A stretch of DNA of 64,000 nucleotides, from NCBI GenBank assembly GCA_963700185.1, contig CAVOWP010000031.1, positions 310,001 through 374,000 of the forward strand, given 5' to 3'. Under the pieces are notes generated by a model. That model did not search any database, was not told the DNA's origin, and worked only from the letters and a program-made list of their open reading frames with translations. Positions 1 to 9,632 of the stretch are shown here, in pieces. The translations under genes and the position numbers were made by a program. This DNA is from AP-15 sp963700185. Lineage in GTDB: Bacteria > Pseudomonadota > Alphaproteobacteria > ATCC43930 > CGMCC-115725. Numbering within the stretch: position 1 is the first letter of the stretch; every line of letters starts with the position of its first letter.

Positions 1-405
1 GTTCGGCGGCGACGCGCGTCGAACGGATCAACAAGATCTCGCGGACGGTGGGGATTGTCGTGTAGGCCCAGACATTCTCGCGCGTTTCGGTTTCGTTGCT
101 CGACGACAATATTTCGATGACGGGCTCGGTCAGCGCCCGCTGGCCCGCATTGGGGACCTCGCAGCTCACCGCGAGATCTGGGACTCGCATATTTGCGTCC
201 GACCTCACCCGCGGGATGATGCCCGGCTCGACCACGACATAGCTGTGGCTGCCGATCAGGTGGCTTAGAAGTATGCCGGCAATGTTCGCCTGGATAATCC
301 CGCGTGGAACGCTCGCCGGCGCCATGGGGCCGGTTCGCCGTCGACGAGTTCGAACTTGTTTCCACTGCCGTCGCCGGGCCAATCGAGAAATTCCTCGATG
401 GTCAT
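1..405 (-). pseudogene. Uma2-family PDDEXK nuclease-like protein, partial and frameshifted
   Basis: Read on the minus strand from the ATG at 405, the protein starts MTIEEFLDWPGDGSGNKFEL, then VDGEP, the usual opening of Uma2 (DUF820) proteins, which have a PD-(D/E)XK nuclease fold and unknown substrates. After VDGEP the frame is lost near position 326 and runs into a stop; in another frame it resumes at MAPASVPRG and continues through VVVEPGIIPR, MRVPDLAVSC and a long tail to the window edge. The shift equals a one-base loss. The 3' end lies outside the window. Family assignment rests on the order of these motifs; whether the lesion is biological or a sequencing error cannot be told here. Confidence 0.65.
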
Positions 406-665
406 TCGCGAGGGAGCAAGCTTAGGAAGTCGGCCACCTCGGGTCTCGCGAGATAGGATCGCAGTACCACCGCAAAGGGGCCACGGAATGCGGCCTTCCG
501 CGATCCAGCGAGCTCGAACTTAACGGTACCATCTCTTTGCTGCCAGAAAATTCCTTGCCGATGGGAACTGGCGGGGTTGACAAGACCGTCTCCGTAGCCT
601 CAAATTTTATGGTTAAGAGCCGTATGAACGGCGTCGATTTAAGCAATAATCAAACGGAGGAAACG

Positions 666-2643
666 ATGGCCGATCCGACGAGGCATCCCGGTTCGCGCGA
701 AGAGGACGCATGGCTCAGCGACAAACAACTCGAACAATGCGCTCCGGCAGAGACCGAGCCGTTTCAATCGCCGGTTCCAACTCGGATGATTTCTAACGGC
801 GAGTATATGCCGCATCCGCAAACGAAGCAGCAGCAGCACGTCGAGTTCCGGATCAAGGAGCTGGCCGAGACCGCCGCGAAAAAGCTCGGCGTCAGCCGCC
901 GGCAGTTTCTCGAGGGCACGGGCGGGCTGGCGGCGTCTTTCATCGCGATCAACGAGGCTTTCGGCAAACCATTCTTCAAGGTGAGCCCGGTCGAAATGTA
1001 CGAGCCGGCGGCCTATGCCGAGCACGGAACTCCGTCGGACGTGTTCGTCTTCGATGACCAGACGCACATAGTCCGCTCAAGCATGAACAGCCCTAATGGG
1101 TTGAGGGCGCTTGCTCAGGGACCGGGGTCGGTGTCGATGGGAGCAGGTTATACTTCCAACCCCTTCAACGGCACAGGCGGAAACCCGGCTGGTGTCGACG
1201 AGCTCGGCAGCCCTTGGACGGATTGGAACCCGGCACAGCTCGGCCCAAACTCGCCGGCGAACCCCGGTCCCGCCACGACGGATCTCGGAGAGTTCCACCT
1301 CGGGCAGTACATCAACCGGATGTACCTGCAAGCCCAGACGAGCGTCTCGATCGTCAGTAATGCGAACATCGCCCTCTTCACACCGCCTGGTGGCGGCACA
1401 CCCGAGGCGGCTTCCAACATCACCGAGAGCCTGGTCAGCGAGATCCTGACTGGCTATCAGACGTCGCAATGCCGGGATTTCATCAACGCGCTCGCGGGCT
1501 CACGGCGGGCACTCGCCCATGGGCAGATTTATCCCGGTCCCGGTAACCTCGCGGATCCGGCCTTTGGCGACTACACGCAGTGGCAGATTGAGTTCTGTCA
1601 GCCGGATTCGTGGAAGGGCTATAACGTCGCGTTCGCCGCCAGCGCCTCTCCCGGAGCGCAATTTGCGATGTGGCGGCTGGACGATGAGACAATCGCCTAT
1701 CCTACCTATGCAATCATCGCCCAGAACAAAGGCCAGCTCAGAAAGCATCCTGGCTTCTTCAATATCTGCATCCACAAGGGTCTGTCAGCGAATGGAACGC
1801 AACCCTTCGGCCCAAACGACTTGCCGGATTACGGCAACCCCGACGACCTCGTGAAGGCGGCCACGGACTGGCCGCAGTTCAATTTCATCATCTATCACTC
1901 CTGCATCCGGCCGAGCTTCTGGGTGCTCCAATCTCTGCAGGATATCGAGAACCTGCCGGGGTCGATGTCACCAACCGTCCTGAGGGATAGCCACGGGCAC
2001 AGCGTCCCGAACATCCGATGGTCGACGCAGTTCGCCCAGATCGCAGGGGGCAGATACCAGGCCGGGGCAGAACCGTCATCCACCTCTCCTTCGAGCCATT
2101 ACCCGCTGCGCAATCGTTTACGCGGAGCTCGGGACGACGATGGCCTCGATGATCGTGACCTTCCCCACGGTGTGGGCGCATCTGATCGGCCAGCTGCTGT
2201 ACTACATGGGAGAGGACCACATCGCGTTTGGCTCGGATTCGCTGTGGTACGGCGGCCCGCAATGGCAGATCGACGCCTTGTGGCGTTTCCAGATCCCGGA
2301 TCAGATCCAGGATAAATGGAAATACCCATCGCTCGACTATGGAGCCAAGCGGAAGATCCTCGGCCTCAACAGCGCGCGGCTCTACGGCTTGGACGGCTCC
2401 GCGACACGGCCCGTCGGCACACATGGCAGCCCCTACAAACAGGGCAGCTTGGCGGATTATGCCTCGTACATGCAGCCCGGCAGTTCGATCGACGACGTGT
2501 TGCAGGGACTCGGCTACCCGACCCCGATTACACCGGCCAGCCTTCTCCCCAATGACAACTTCACCAAGATGAAGAAGCAGTACGCCGAGATGGGTCTCGG
2601 GCGGAGCAACACCCGGTTCGGCTGGATGCGGACGAGAGGGTAG
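666..2643 (+). pseudogene. Amidohydrolase-family (metal-dependent TIM-barrel) protein, frameshifted
   Basis: The start at 666 follows a strong GGAGGA ribosome site; upstream in-frame codons look non-coding. The N-terminal third carries SRRQFLEGTGGLAASF (about residues 74-89), resembling a Tat-type signal but set unusually far in. The second part includes FNFIIYHSCIRPSFW and, after the frame change, GEDHIAFGSDSLWYGG, a typical amidohydrolase C-terminal Asp motif, then a long tail ending at 2643. The reading frame changes between about 2060 and 2110, a shift equal to one extra base. Read across it, the product would be about 650 residues. Substrate unknown. It stands alone on the plus strand upstream of a transporter, which could be linked but is about 300 bases away. 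Confidence 0.65.
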
Positions 2644-2952
2644 CGCCCAGCCTAGAGTTAGCGCGCGTCGGGCCCATTTGCCGAACGAGCTTCGGCGATG
2701 ATCCCAGCAATGGCACCATGGTTGCGCGGCGGCACTACCAGGTGAGCGCCGCGCACTCCAGGGACCTCGGGCGAACTCGTGCGGCAGATCGATGCAGATC
2801 GCTCACTCGGCCTTTGGGTCGCCAGCTCGCGCGACCCGCTTCGACCGCCGTCAGGGGATGATCGAGCCCGGGAGGTGCTCGCTGATCCATATTGAAACCT
2901 GCCGCTATTTGCGTGTACTGAGGCAGCGGGAGCAAACGCCTGGGAGAGAATC
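2644..2952. other. Intergenic region, no supported gene
   Basis: This 309-base stretch separates the amidohydrolase and transporter genes. A GC-rich minus-strand frame can be drawn through it, but it has no good ribosome site and no recognised domain. No terminator with a T-run was seen. Confidence 0.5.
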
Positions 2953-4330
2953 ATGTCGGTATCCACAGAAACCGCTGGTAGACGGCCCGCCGTCGGCACC
3001 CTGGGTTTGCCGTGGATTATCGGCGCCTCCTCGGTCGGCACGCTGATCGAGTGGTACGATTTCTATCTCTACGGCGTGCTCGCGCTGTTCTTCAGCAAGC
3101 ACTTCTTCTCGCCGGCGCTGAACCCGACGGTCGCCTTCATCGCGAGCCTCTTCGTGTTCTGGACGGGCTTCCTGGTGCGGCCCTTCGGCGCCATCGTCTT
3201 CGGCCATCTCGGCGACCTGATCGGCCGCAAATTCACCTTCATGCTGACCTTGGGATTGATGGGCGCCGCGACCTTCGTCGTCGGCCTGTTGCCGGGCTAC
3301 GACGTGATCGGGGCGCTCGCACCGATCCTGCTGGTCGCGATGCGCGTCCTGCAGGGTCTCGCCCTGGGCGGCGAATACGGCGGTGCCGCGACCTACATCG
3401 CCGAGCACGCACCCGACGGCAAGACGCGGCTTCTATACGAGGTGGATCCAGACCACGGCGACGATGGGGATCGTCCTTGCGCTGTTGGTCATCCTGATCT
3501 GCCGGCTCGCGCTCGGCGACCAGGCATTCGGCGATTGGGGCTGGCGCGTCCCGTTCCTGCTCTCGGCGATCCTCGTCCTGCTGTCGGGCTATATCCGGCT
3601 CAAGCTCGAGGAATCGCCGCTCTTCGCCCGCCTCAAGGAGCAGGGCAAGGCTTCGACCAACCCGGCCGCCGAGAGCTTTCTGAGCGGCGGCAAGAATTGG
3701 GGCCTGATGCTGATCGCCTTGTTCGGCGCCACGGCGCCGGAGGGCGTCGTCTGGTACACCGGCCAGTTCTACGCGCTGTTCTATTTGACCACGGTGCTGA
3801 AGGTCGACTACGTCACCGTGTACGTCATCATGATGATCGCGCTGACCCTGGGCGCGCCGTTCTTCGTCGCGTTCGGCGCGCTGTCCGACAGGATCGGCCG
3901 CCGCAACATCATGACCTTGGGATTCGCACTGGCGGTGGTCAGCTACTGGCCGGTGTTCACCTGGCTCGGCACCTTCAAGGACAACCCGGTCATCCTGACG
4001 ATCCTGGTCTTCTACATGGTGATCCTGGTGACGATGGTGTACGGCCCGATCGCGGCCTTCCTGGTCGAGCTGTTCCCGGCGCGCATCCGCTACACCTCGA
4101 TGTCGCTGCCCTATCACGTCGGCAACGGCGTCTTCGGCGGGCTGGTCCCGGCCGCGGGGGCCTCGATCGCGGCGATTACCGGCATCGCCTTGAGCGGGCT
4201 GCTTTATCCGATGGCGATCGCCGCGATCGGGGTCGTCGTGAGCCTCGCCTTCATCCGCGAGCCGACCCACAGGATCAGGATCTGGGACGAGGTCGGCGGT
4301 GCGCCGCCGCTTGTCCCCGACCAGCCCTAG
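2953..4330 (+). pseudogene. MFS transporter, metabolite:H+ symporter (ShiA/KgtP/ProP-like), frameshifted
   Basis: Inner-membrane proton symporter of the MHS branch of the major facilitator superfamily, which takes up organic acids or osmolytes; the substrate cannot be told. Diagnostic motifs are GTLIEWYDFYLYG in the first membrane segment, RPFGAIVFGHLGDLIGRK in the loop between segments 2 and 3, LGGEYGGAATYIAEHAP, and after the lesion RGFYTRWIQTTATMG, ALSDRIGRRNI and ELFPARIRYTS. An extra A near 3424 breaks the frame inside the otherwise canonical DGK-RGFYT sequence. Repaired, the protein has the normal length of about 460 residues and 12 predicted membrane segments. The ATG at 2953 is preceded by a GGGAGAG ribosome site. 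Confidence 0.8.
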
Positions 4331-4354
4331 GTCCGAGTGGCCGGAAGCGAGGGG

Positions 4355-4510
4355 TTAGTCGGCCGACCCGGCGCTCAACAGCGCCCGCATCCGTTCCGGG
4401 ACCGGTTCATCGAGAACATGGTCGTAAAGCATATGGAGAAGCTCTTCCCCATCCGTTCTGCCATCGAGAAAGTCCCGAATTTGTTCCCCGACCGTCTCGG
4501 TTTGCTCCAT
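4355..4510 (-). CDS. Small NepR-like protein (possible anti-sigma factor)
   Basis: A 51-residue acidic protein starting MEQTETVGEQ and ending ALLSAGSAD. Its core, LLHMLYDHVLDEPVPERM, resembles the NepR helix motif (LxxxYDxVxxEPVPDR) of the alphaproteobacterial general stress response, where NepR binds and holds the EcfG sigma factor until PhyR removes it. No ecfG or phyR lies in the window, so the role is only a family guess. A longer version of about 70 residues from an ATG at 4567 is possible; neither start has a clear ribosome site. Confidence 0.35.
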   Translation of the reverse strand: MEQTETVGEQIRDFLDGRTDGEELLHMLYDHVLDEPVPERMRALLSAGSAD

Positions 4511-4731
4511 CCGGGGAACGCCACAACAGAGAATTGCCGGCGAACGCAAGTTACTTTCCAACTGCATGGTCCTGCACCTTGTCACAATCAATCCTGTCCG
4601 CTGGTATTTCAATGACGTTCCGTGTCTCTCCGATTTACAAGGGTAACCGATCGTAACAGCCAACGTTCCGCGCCGCGGTGCATGAGCGGCATGCAAAAAA
4701 CGCGTGGAACGAACGCAAAGCCCCGCCAAAG

Positions 4732-6268
4732 TCAGGCTCGCAGCGCCTCTCCTTGCGGCAGCACTTTCATTCGACGGTAGCTGAGCGCCTCGGCGATGTG
4801 GCGGCGGGCGACGATCGGCGCGCCTTCGAGGTCGGCCAGAGTGCGGGCGACGCGCAACACGCGGTGGTAGCCGCGCGCCGAGAGGCGCAGCCGCTCGGCC
4901 GCCCGGGCGAGCAGCGCACGACCGGCGGGCTCTGGAGTCGCGACTTCATCGAGCAATGCCCCGTCCGCCTCGGCATTGGTGCGGATGCCGCGCTCGGCGG
5001 GCGGCCCTGCATAGCGCTTGGCTTGCCGGGCGCGGGCCGCCGCGACCCGGCCGGCGACCGCCGCGCTGCCTTCGGCGGCGGGCGGCAGCGCGAGATCCGC
5101 CGGCGCCACGGCCCGGACGTCGATGTGCAGGTCGATGCGGTCCAGCAACGGGCCCGACAGCCGGCCCTGATAGTCTTCCGCGCAGCGCGGCGCTCGGCCG
5201 CAGGCGAGTTCGGCAAAATGGCCGCAGCGGCACGGGTTCATCGCCGCGATCAGCTGAAAGCGCGCCGGATAGGTGACGTGCCCCTGAGCGCGGGCGATGC
5301 TGACGCGGCCGGTCTCGAGCGGCTGGCGCAACGCTTCGAGCGCGGCGCGGTTGAACTCGGCCAGCTCATCGAGGAACAGGACCCCCTGATGCGCGAGCGA
5401 AATCTCGCCCGGCCGGGGACGCGGCCCGCCGCCGACCAATGCCGCCAGCGAGGCCGAATGATGCGGGTCGCGGAATGGCCGTTCGCGCGACAAGCCGCCG
5501 CTGCGCAGCCCGCCCGCCACCGACTGGATCATGCCCAGCTCCAGCGCCTCGGCCGGTTCGAGCGGCGGCAGGATGCCGGGCAGACGCGCCGCCAGCATCG
5601 ACTTGCCCGCGCCCGGCGGGCCCACCATCAGCAAATTGTGTCCGCCCGCGGCGGCGATTTCGAGGGCGCGTTTGGCGCTCTCCTGGCCCTTCACATCGGC
5701 GAGGTCGAGCCCGGCCGAGCGCGAGGGCGCGAGCCGCGGCTCGGGCGGCGGCAGGAGTTGAGTCCCCTTGAAATGATTGACGATCGCCAAGAGGCTCGGC
5801 GCCGCGATGACCTCCACTTCGCCCGCCCAGGCCGCCTCGCCGCCGCATTCCGCGGGGCAGATGACGCCGCTGCCGCGGCTCGCCGCCGCCAGTGCCGCGA
5901 GCAGCACGCCGGCGACGCTCGTCAATGAGCCGTCGAGCGCCACCTCGCCGAGCGCCATATAACCGCCGAGCTCGTCTGCCGGCAGCGCGTCCATCGCGGC
6001 CAGCAGGGCCAGCGCGATCGGCAGGTCGAAATGGCTGCCCTCCTTCAGGACATCGGCGGGGGCGAGGTTGACGGTGATCCGCCGCGGCGGCAGGCCGAGG
6101 CCCAGCGACGCGAGCGCCGCGCGGACCCGTTCACGCGAACTCGGCGACCGCTTTATCCGGCAGTCCGACGACGGTAAAGGCCGGCAACCCGGAGGCGATC
6201 GTCACCTGGGTCTCGACCTCGATGACCTCGACCCCGTGAAACGCAACGGTCCGCACCTTCGCGACCAT
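4732..6268 (-). pseudogene. comM: YifB/ComM family Mg-chelatase-like AAA+ ATPase, frameshifted
   Basis: Cytoplasmic AAA+ ATPase of the ComM/YifB family; ComM is a hexameric helicase promoting branch migration during natural transformation. The N-terminus MVAKVRTVAFHG starts the Lon-protease-like domain; the Walker A is GPPGAGKS, the Walker B region is GVLFLDELAEF, and AAMNPCRCGH and LLDRIDLHIDV follow, ending in the Mg_chelatase_C domain. Near 6137 the sequence gains one base compared with the partial copy at 11409-12133, giving an in-frame stop after about 43 codons; the rest reads open from 5994 down to 4732. The promoter region and first 790 bases recur at 11409-12201. Confidence 0.85.
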
Positions 6269-6334
6269 ACCCCTACCGTCTTGCAAGCGACGGTTGAGTA
6301 TAGCCGCGTCGGGTCAACAAAACCAGCGGCGCGC
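5543..6334. repeat. 792-bp duplication, copy A (yifB 5' half plus upstream)
   Basis: This segment covers the yifB promoter, the start codon and about the first 240 codons. It is nearly identical to 11409-12201, including about 65 bases upstream of the start; only scattered substitutions and the one-base insertion near 6137 differ. The left border, AGCGCCTC at 5543-5550, is exactly the 8-bp sequence that flanks the mobile element ending at 11408. Confidence 0.85.
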
Positions 6335-6381
6335 GGCAGGTTGGCATCGACCCATTCTTAGCCCGTGCGCAGCCGGGCGTT

Positions 6382-6940
6382 CTAAGCCACGCCTACGCGC
6401 GCGAGGCGCCGAACCGCGCGCAACCGGGCACGCACCCGCCGTGCGATGCGCGCGCCCTCGGCGGGTGCGATCTCACCGCACGCAATGGCCGCCAGAACCC
6501 TGGACAGCACCTGCCGGAGATCCGCGGCCGTGCGAAACGACGACATGTCGATCCCGAGATGCTTCCGCCGGGTCGATAGGAGCGAGCGGCGGCGGCAATA
6601 GTTGAGCGGCGAGAGGCCGCAACAGATGAGGCCTGCGTTCGATCAGATCCGACAACGCCCCCGCGCTCAGCGGCCGGGCCGCAAGATCGGGCACGCGCCT
6701 CTTGGGATTGGGAATGCCGCGCGGCCGGCCGTTAGGATTGCCGGAGCTTCCCCTGGCGAAACGCCCGCGCGCGTCACTCGCGCGAGGCAAAAAGGGATCA
6801 GGGTCAACCGATTGAGATTGCTCGATTCCGGGTCCGGAGAACAGGAGATAACAGGAAGGATCGGAGGCGATCGTCATCTGGGTCTCGACCTCGACGACCT
6901 CGACTGCGTGATACGCAACGGTGCGCACCTTCGCGACCAT
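6382..6940 (-). pseudogene. Chimeric ORF: yifB first 26 codons joined to a DUF5681-type protein, frameshifted
   Basis: The frame opens with MVAKVRTVAYHAVEVVEVET, a diverged third copy of the yifB start, then switches after TIAS to unrelated sequence containing ARGRFARGSSGNPNGRPRG, the DUF5681 N-terminal signature. Further on, LSDLIERRPHLLRPLAAQLL is followed by a one-base insertion near 6560; in the next frame it resumes with HLGIDMSSFRTAADLRQVL and ends RRVRARLRAVRRLARVGVA at 6382. The same protein is found, also broken, at 17434-17788. Function unknown; DUF5681 proteins are often encoded near transposases or phage genes. The yifB promoter may drive this hybrid, as the upstream bases are also copied. 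Confidence 0.65.
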
Positions 6941-7504
6941 GCCTTTACCTTAACCATCTTGCAAGCAACGGTTGAGTGTAGCCGTATCAGTCAACAAACG
7001 TCAGGGCGGTCGAGACGCATTCAGAGGAAGCACAAACCCAACCGACGGTGACAGAAGACGCATGGCGCGTCCTGGCTGTTTCTGCTGTTTTTGCAGCGAA
7101 ATATTTTAGCCAGCGACAATCACTCCGAAAGAAATCTTGTGCCGCCGATGGATCGGCGAAGCGCCCTGGATCCTGCCGCGGTCTTCCGAGGTTTTGGGAA
7201 AGCCAGCCAAGGACGCGCGAACGCGGCACTAACGCCGGCATCCGCTTCACCGCGTCACTTGGGGAGATCTGCATGTGCGCATGATGTCATACAATTTTAT
7301 AAAATGCTAGTACGGTTATTATCTCAATCGCAATTGCCTCCGTCGTTCCGGATGCGTGCCCAATCGGCCGTTCAAGCCGTACACTTTCAAACTTTTGTGC
7401 TTTGGGGTTTCTGTAGCTGGAAACCGTTCATATCGGCACAGCCCCCTTGCCATCCGGGACACGATGTGCGAGCGTCATCGCAGCGGCGCGACCTTCTTGC
7501 ATCC
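6941..7504. other. Gene-poor stretch, no supported gene
   Basis: The first 45 bases are a diverged copy of the yifB upstream region. The remainder is of mixed composition, with an AT-rich patch around 7285-7330, and holds only short frames without recognisable products or ribosome sites. Confidence 0.5.
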
Positions 7505-7580
7505 AATACGACGCCTCAGCCGGCCTCTCGCTCCGCGCAACCCGGACTTACGGTTTCAAGTAAACCGTCACCGTAATTCC
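7505..7580. repeat. 76-bp dispersed repeat, copy 1
   Basis: Matches 12350-12425 base for base as far as can be read. It includes a small perfect hairpin, ACGGTTT-CAAGT-AAACCGT, near its right end. Its right border coincides with the point where a truncated gene fragment begins at 7580, so it may mark a recombination or insertion boundary. Confidence 0.75.
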
Positions 7581-7723
7581 GCGCGCTCGACAAGGACGAT
7601 CAGAAGCTCTTGGCGCTTATGACGAAGCGCGTCGGGGTTACGCTGCGGCTACAGCGGGTCAATGGCGTCGTCCGGTCGGCAACCGGGACGGGGCAATACA
7701 TGGTCTGGGAGATCGCCCGTTAA
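7580..7723 (+). pseudogene. 3' fragment of a small conserved protein (paralogue of 10499-10727)
   Basis: Without its own start, the frame reads RALDKDDQKLLALMTKRVGV, then TLRLQRVNG and GQYMVWEIAR before the TAA at 7721. The same sequence, with a few replacements, forms the last two thirds of the 75-residue protein encoded on the minus strand at 10499-10727. The 5' third has been replaced by the 76-bp repeat. The family is not one I can name; the basic, helical look would suit a DNA-binding protein, but that is a guess. Confidence 0.6.
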
Positions 7724-7936
7724 CCCCGATCCGTTCTTGACTTGCGCGACCGCGAACCGTCGCCAAATTGAGGGTTGACACGATTTCTGCCGCTTTGTTC
7801 GTTTTGGACTTTTTGAAGGGCGCTAGAAAGACTAGGAGATGACGGATCGCGGATATGAACGGGCACCCCCGCAATGTGCCGGCGGTAGATCGCTCATAAT
7901 TTTAGCGCCGTCACCTTTCCGCAGATGCGACAATTT

Positions 7937-7949
7937 GTACGAAACGTAC
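7937..7949. promoter_or_regulatory. Palindrome upstream of toxin-antitoxin genes, candidate operator
   Basis: GTACG-AAA-CGTAC is a perfect 5-bp inverted repeat 42 bases before the antitoxin start. Phd/YefM antitoxins autoregulate by binding short palindromes of this sort in their promoter, so it is a reasonable operator candidate. Confidence 0.4.
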
Positions 7950-7990
7950 CTCTTGGCGGGAGGTCGGTGAATTCCCCATTTTTTGATGAG

Positions 7991-8257
7991 ATGAGCATGC
8001 CTATGCGCGAATATACCACTGGCGAGGCAAGAGATCGCTTTGCGGAGGTGATCAACGAGACCGTCTACGGCGATGAACGTATTGTTCTCACTCGCCACGG
8101 AAAGAAAATAGCCGCAGTAGTTCCGCTATCCGACCTTGAGCTGTTAATTGAGCTTGAGCGTCTTATTGATATTGAGGCAGCGCGTAAAGCCATTGCCGAA
8201 GGCGAAATAGAAGGACTTACTTCGCTGGACGATTTAAAAAAGGAGTTTGGTTTCTAG
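7991..8257 (+). CDS. Phd/YefM-family antitoxin
   Basis: An 88-residue protein beginning MSMPMREYTTGEARDRFAEV, the N-terminal DNA-binding half of Phd/YefM antitoxins; LTRHGKKIAAVVPLSDLELL follows, and the acidic C-terminal tail (EGEIEGLTSLDDLKKEFGF) would wrap the toxin. It precedes a RelE-type toxin by 27 bases, as in type II toxin-antitoxin operons. Starts at 7997 or 8003 are also possible. The pair is more AT-rich than the flanking core genes, consistent with horizontal transfer. Confidence 0.85.
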   Translation: MSMPMREYTTGEARDRFAEVINETVYGDERIVLTRHGKKIAAVVPLSDLELLIELERLIDIEAARKAIAEGEIEGLTSLDDLKKEFGF

Positions 8258-8284
8258 TAACACATTTGATGGAGTGATCCCCTA

Positions 8285-8569
8285 ATGGGATATCATATTA
8301 AGATTGAACCTTCATTTAAACGAGAATTGAAGAAACTGAGCCGACAAATACAAAAGAAGATAATTGACCGCCTCGACGAGATGCAGGGCAATCCACGGCC
8401 CGCTAACGTCGAGAAACTCTCGCAGGACTTTAGGTTTTGGCGCATGCGGATTGACGACTACCGCATGATATATGCGATTAACGATAGCGAAAAGATCGTC
8501 ATCGCTTGTCGCGTGCGTCATCGCCGCGATGCGTATCGCGATATCGATATACTTTCGATTGATCGCTAA
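8285..8569 (+). CDS. RelE/ParE-family toxin
   Basis: A 94-residue basic protein whose RelE-fold features are visible: FKRELKKLSRQIQKKIIDRL forms the N-terminal helices, then FWRMRIDDYRMIYAI and VIACRVRHRRDAYRD at the C-terminus. RelE toxins cleave mRNA at the ribosomal A site; the conserved Arg and Tyr of this subfamily are present. It is the second gene of the operon after the Phd-like antitoxin. The ATG at 8285 follows GGAGTGATCCCCTA, a usable ribosome site. Confidence 0.85.
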   Translation: MGYHIKIEPSFKRELKKLSRQIQKKIIDRLDEMQGNPRPANVEKLSQDFRFWRMRIDDYRMIYAINDSEKIVIACRVRHRRDAYRDIDILSIDR

Positions 8570-8661
8570 CCGTTTGCGAATGGGAGTGCCGCCGCCTGCG
8601 GTCTGCTCCCCGCGCTAATCGGCGTAACAATTGAGCAATCCTCGTCTGGCATAACGTGCAC

Positions 8662-8859
8662 ATGCCAGACGAACACACGCTCACATTGCGACAGGCCGAT
8701 CAGGCGCGAACCGATTTCGCCCTGATCGAAGATCATCTTGAATTCATCTCGGGCCAGCTCGCGAAGGCGCCAACGCGGGCGTACCTCTGCCGAACGCTGC
8801 TATTCGCAACGGCTCCGACATGGGCCTTGCTCGCAGCATTGTTGCTAATGCGCTGGTAG
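8662..8859 (+). CDS. Small membrane-anchored protein of unknown function
   Basis: A 65-residue protein: MPDEHTLTLRQADQARTDFA, a charged helical segment (IEDHLEFISGQLAK), then one C-terminal membrane helix ending LLAALLLMRW. This layout recurs in small alphaproteobacterial proteins of no known role. A GTG two codons upstream is an alternative start. It ends 8 bases before the HNH gene and may share its transcript. Confidence 0.5.
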   Translation: MPDEHTLTLRQADQARTDFALIEDHLEFISGQLAKAPTRAYLCRTLLFATAPTWALLAALLLMRW

Positions 8860-8866
8860 CTCCGTT

Positions 8867-9247
8867 ATGCGCCTTGTAATTTTCGCGCTCGCGACCGGGA
8901 TTTTCCTGTCCATTGTTTCCACATTCGCCCAAGGCCAGTCGGACGCAGGCATTGTGCTCCGCGGCAGCCGGATTGGCGAGAGCTTCGATGGGTATGCTAC
9001 CCCGCAAGAGCGGGACGCCGCCAAATCATCGGGGGAGTACAGATCACCCGAGGTAGCCCGCGAATTCCAGCGAGAGCACCCCTGTCCTTCGACCGGGAGC
9101 CCGACTGGCGCATGTCCTGGTTACATCAGAGATCACGTCGTGCCGCTCGCATGCGGCGGTGCCGATGCGGTTTCCAATATTCAATGGCAGACCGTCGAGG
9201 ACGCGAAAGCCAAAGACCGCTGGGAACTCAAGGCGTGCGGTCGGTAG
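8867..9247 (+). CDS. Secreted HNH-endonuclease-like protein
   Basis: 126 residues with an N-terminal signal peptide (hydrophobic core IFALATGIFLSIVSTFA, likely cleavage near AQG). The C-terminal half contains CPGYIRDHVVPLACGGADAV, then NIQWQTVEDAKAKDRWE, matching the HNH nuclease core where D-H supplies the catalytic His and NIQW the metal-site Asn; two Cys could form a disulfide. Export suggests a periplasmic or secreted nuclease or a derivative. It lies in an accessory region after the toxin-antitoxin pair. Confidence 0.65.
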   Translation: MRLVIFALATGIFLSIVSTFAQGQSDAGIVLRGSRIGESFDGYATPQERDAAKSSGEYRSPEVAREFQREHPCPSTGSPTGACPGYIRDHVVPLACGGADAVSNIQWQTVEDAKAKDRWELKACGR

Positions 9248-9282
9248 TGGCAATACAACTCGGGAAGAGCGGGAATCAAGGT

Positions 9283-9522
9283 ATGCTTATACGAAAAGAA
9301 CAGACGTTCTTCGGCGCTACTCAGAAAGAAGCTGAGGCAAAAGCTACGCCATTGGTAGCCTCCACTGACGGAAAGATCTTTTTCAGTGCACCAGTCGCGG
9401 CACTACCTATCGGCAAAAATGATCACCTGCGTCCACACAAATGGCAGGTGGATGTTGAATATTTCGAAGAAGGGGATTTCGAACCTGCTAAACCGCGCCG
9501 CGATCCCCGCGGAGCAGCCTGA
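9283..9522 (+). CDS. Hypothetical protein
   Basis: A 79-residue frame starting MLIRKEQTFFGATQKEAEAK and ending KPRRDPRGAA, with AAGG six bases before the ATG. No recognised domain, signal or membrane segment. It stops inside the first bases of the 26-bp inverted arm at 9521, so its tail may have been reshaped by that insertion. Could be spurious. Confidence 0.3.
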   Translation: MLIRKEQTFFGATQKEAEAKATPLVASTDGKIFFSAPVAALPIGKNDHLRPHKWQVDVEYFEEGDFEPAKPRRDPRGAA

Positions 9523-9546
9523 TTCTGAGTTTGCTACCTGATACCG
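9521..9546. repeat. Right-end-type terminal repeat of a second (lost) element
   Basis: GATTCTGAG then TTTGCTACCTGATACCG, ending at the 8-bp AGCGCCTC. It is the same end sequence as at 11385-11408, in the same orientation, and forms a 26-bp hairpin arm with 9555-9580 (two mismatches, eight-base loop). No matching left end was found upstream, so the neighbouring element seems truncated. Confidence 0.6.
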
Positions 9547-9632
9547 AGCGCCTCCGGTATTAGGTAGCAAGCTCAGAATCTCGGTATTCGGGCGCAAATT
9601 GGGACCGACGGAATGAGAGGATCATCATATAA

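Noticed and set aside
3239..4270. A 343-codon antisense frame in the transporter gene
   Set aside because: It is an Asp/Arg-rich shadow of GC-rich coding sequence on the other strand.
9521..9580. The 26-bp hairpin as an ordinary transcription terminator
   Set aside because: No T-run follows on either strand, and the arms recur at 11385-11408 with the same flanking octamer, which fits element ends better.
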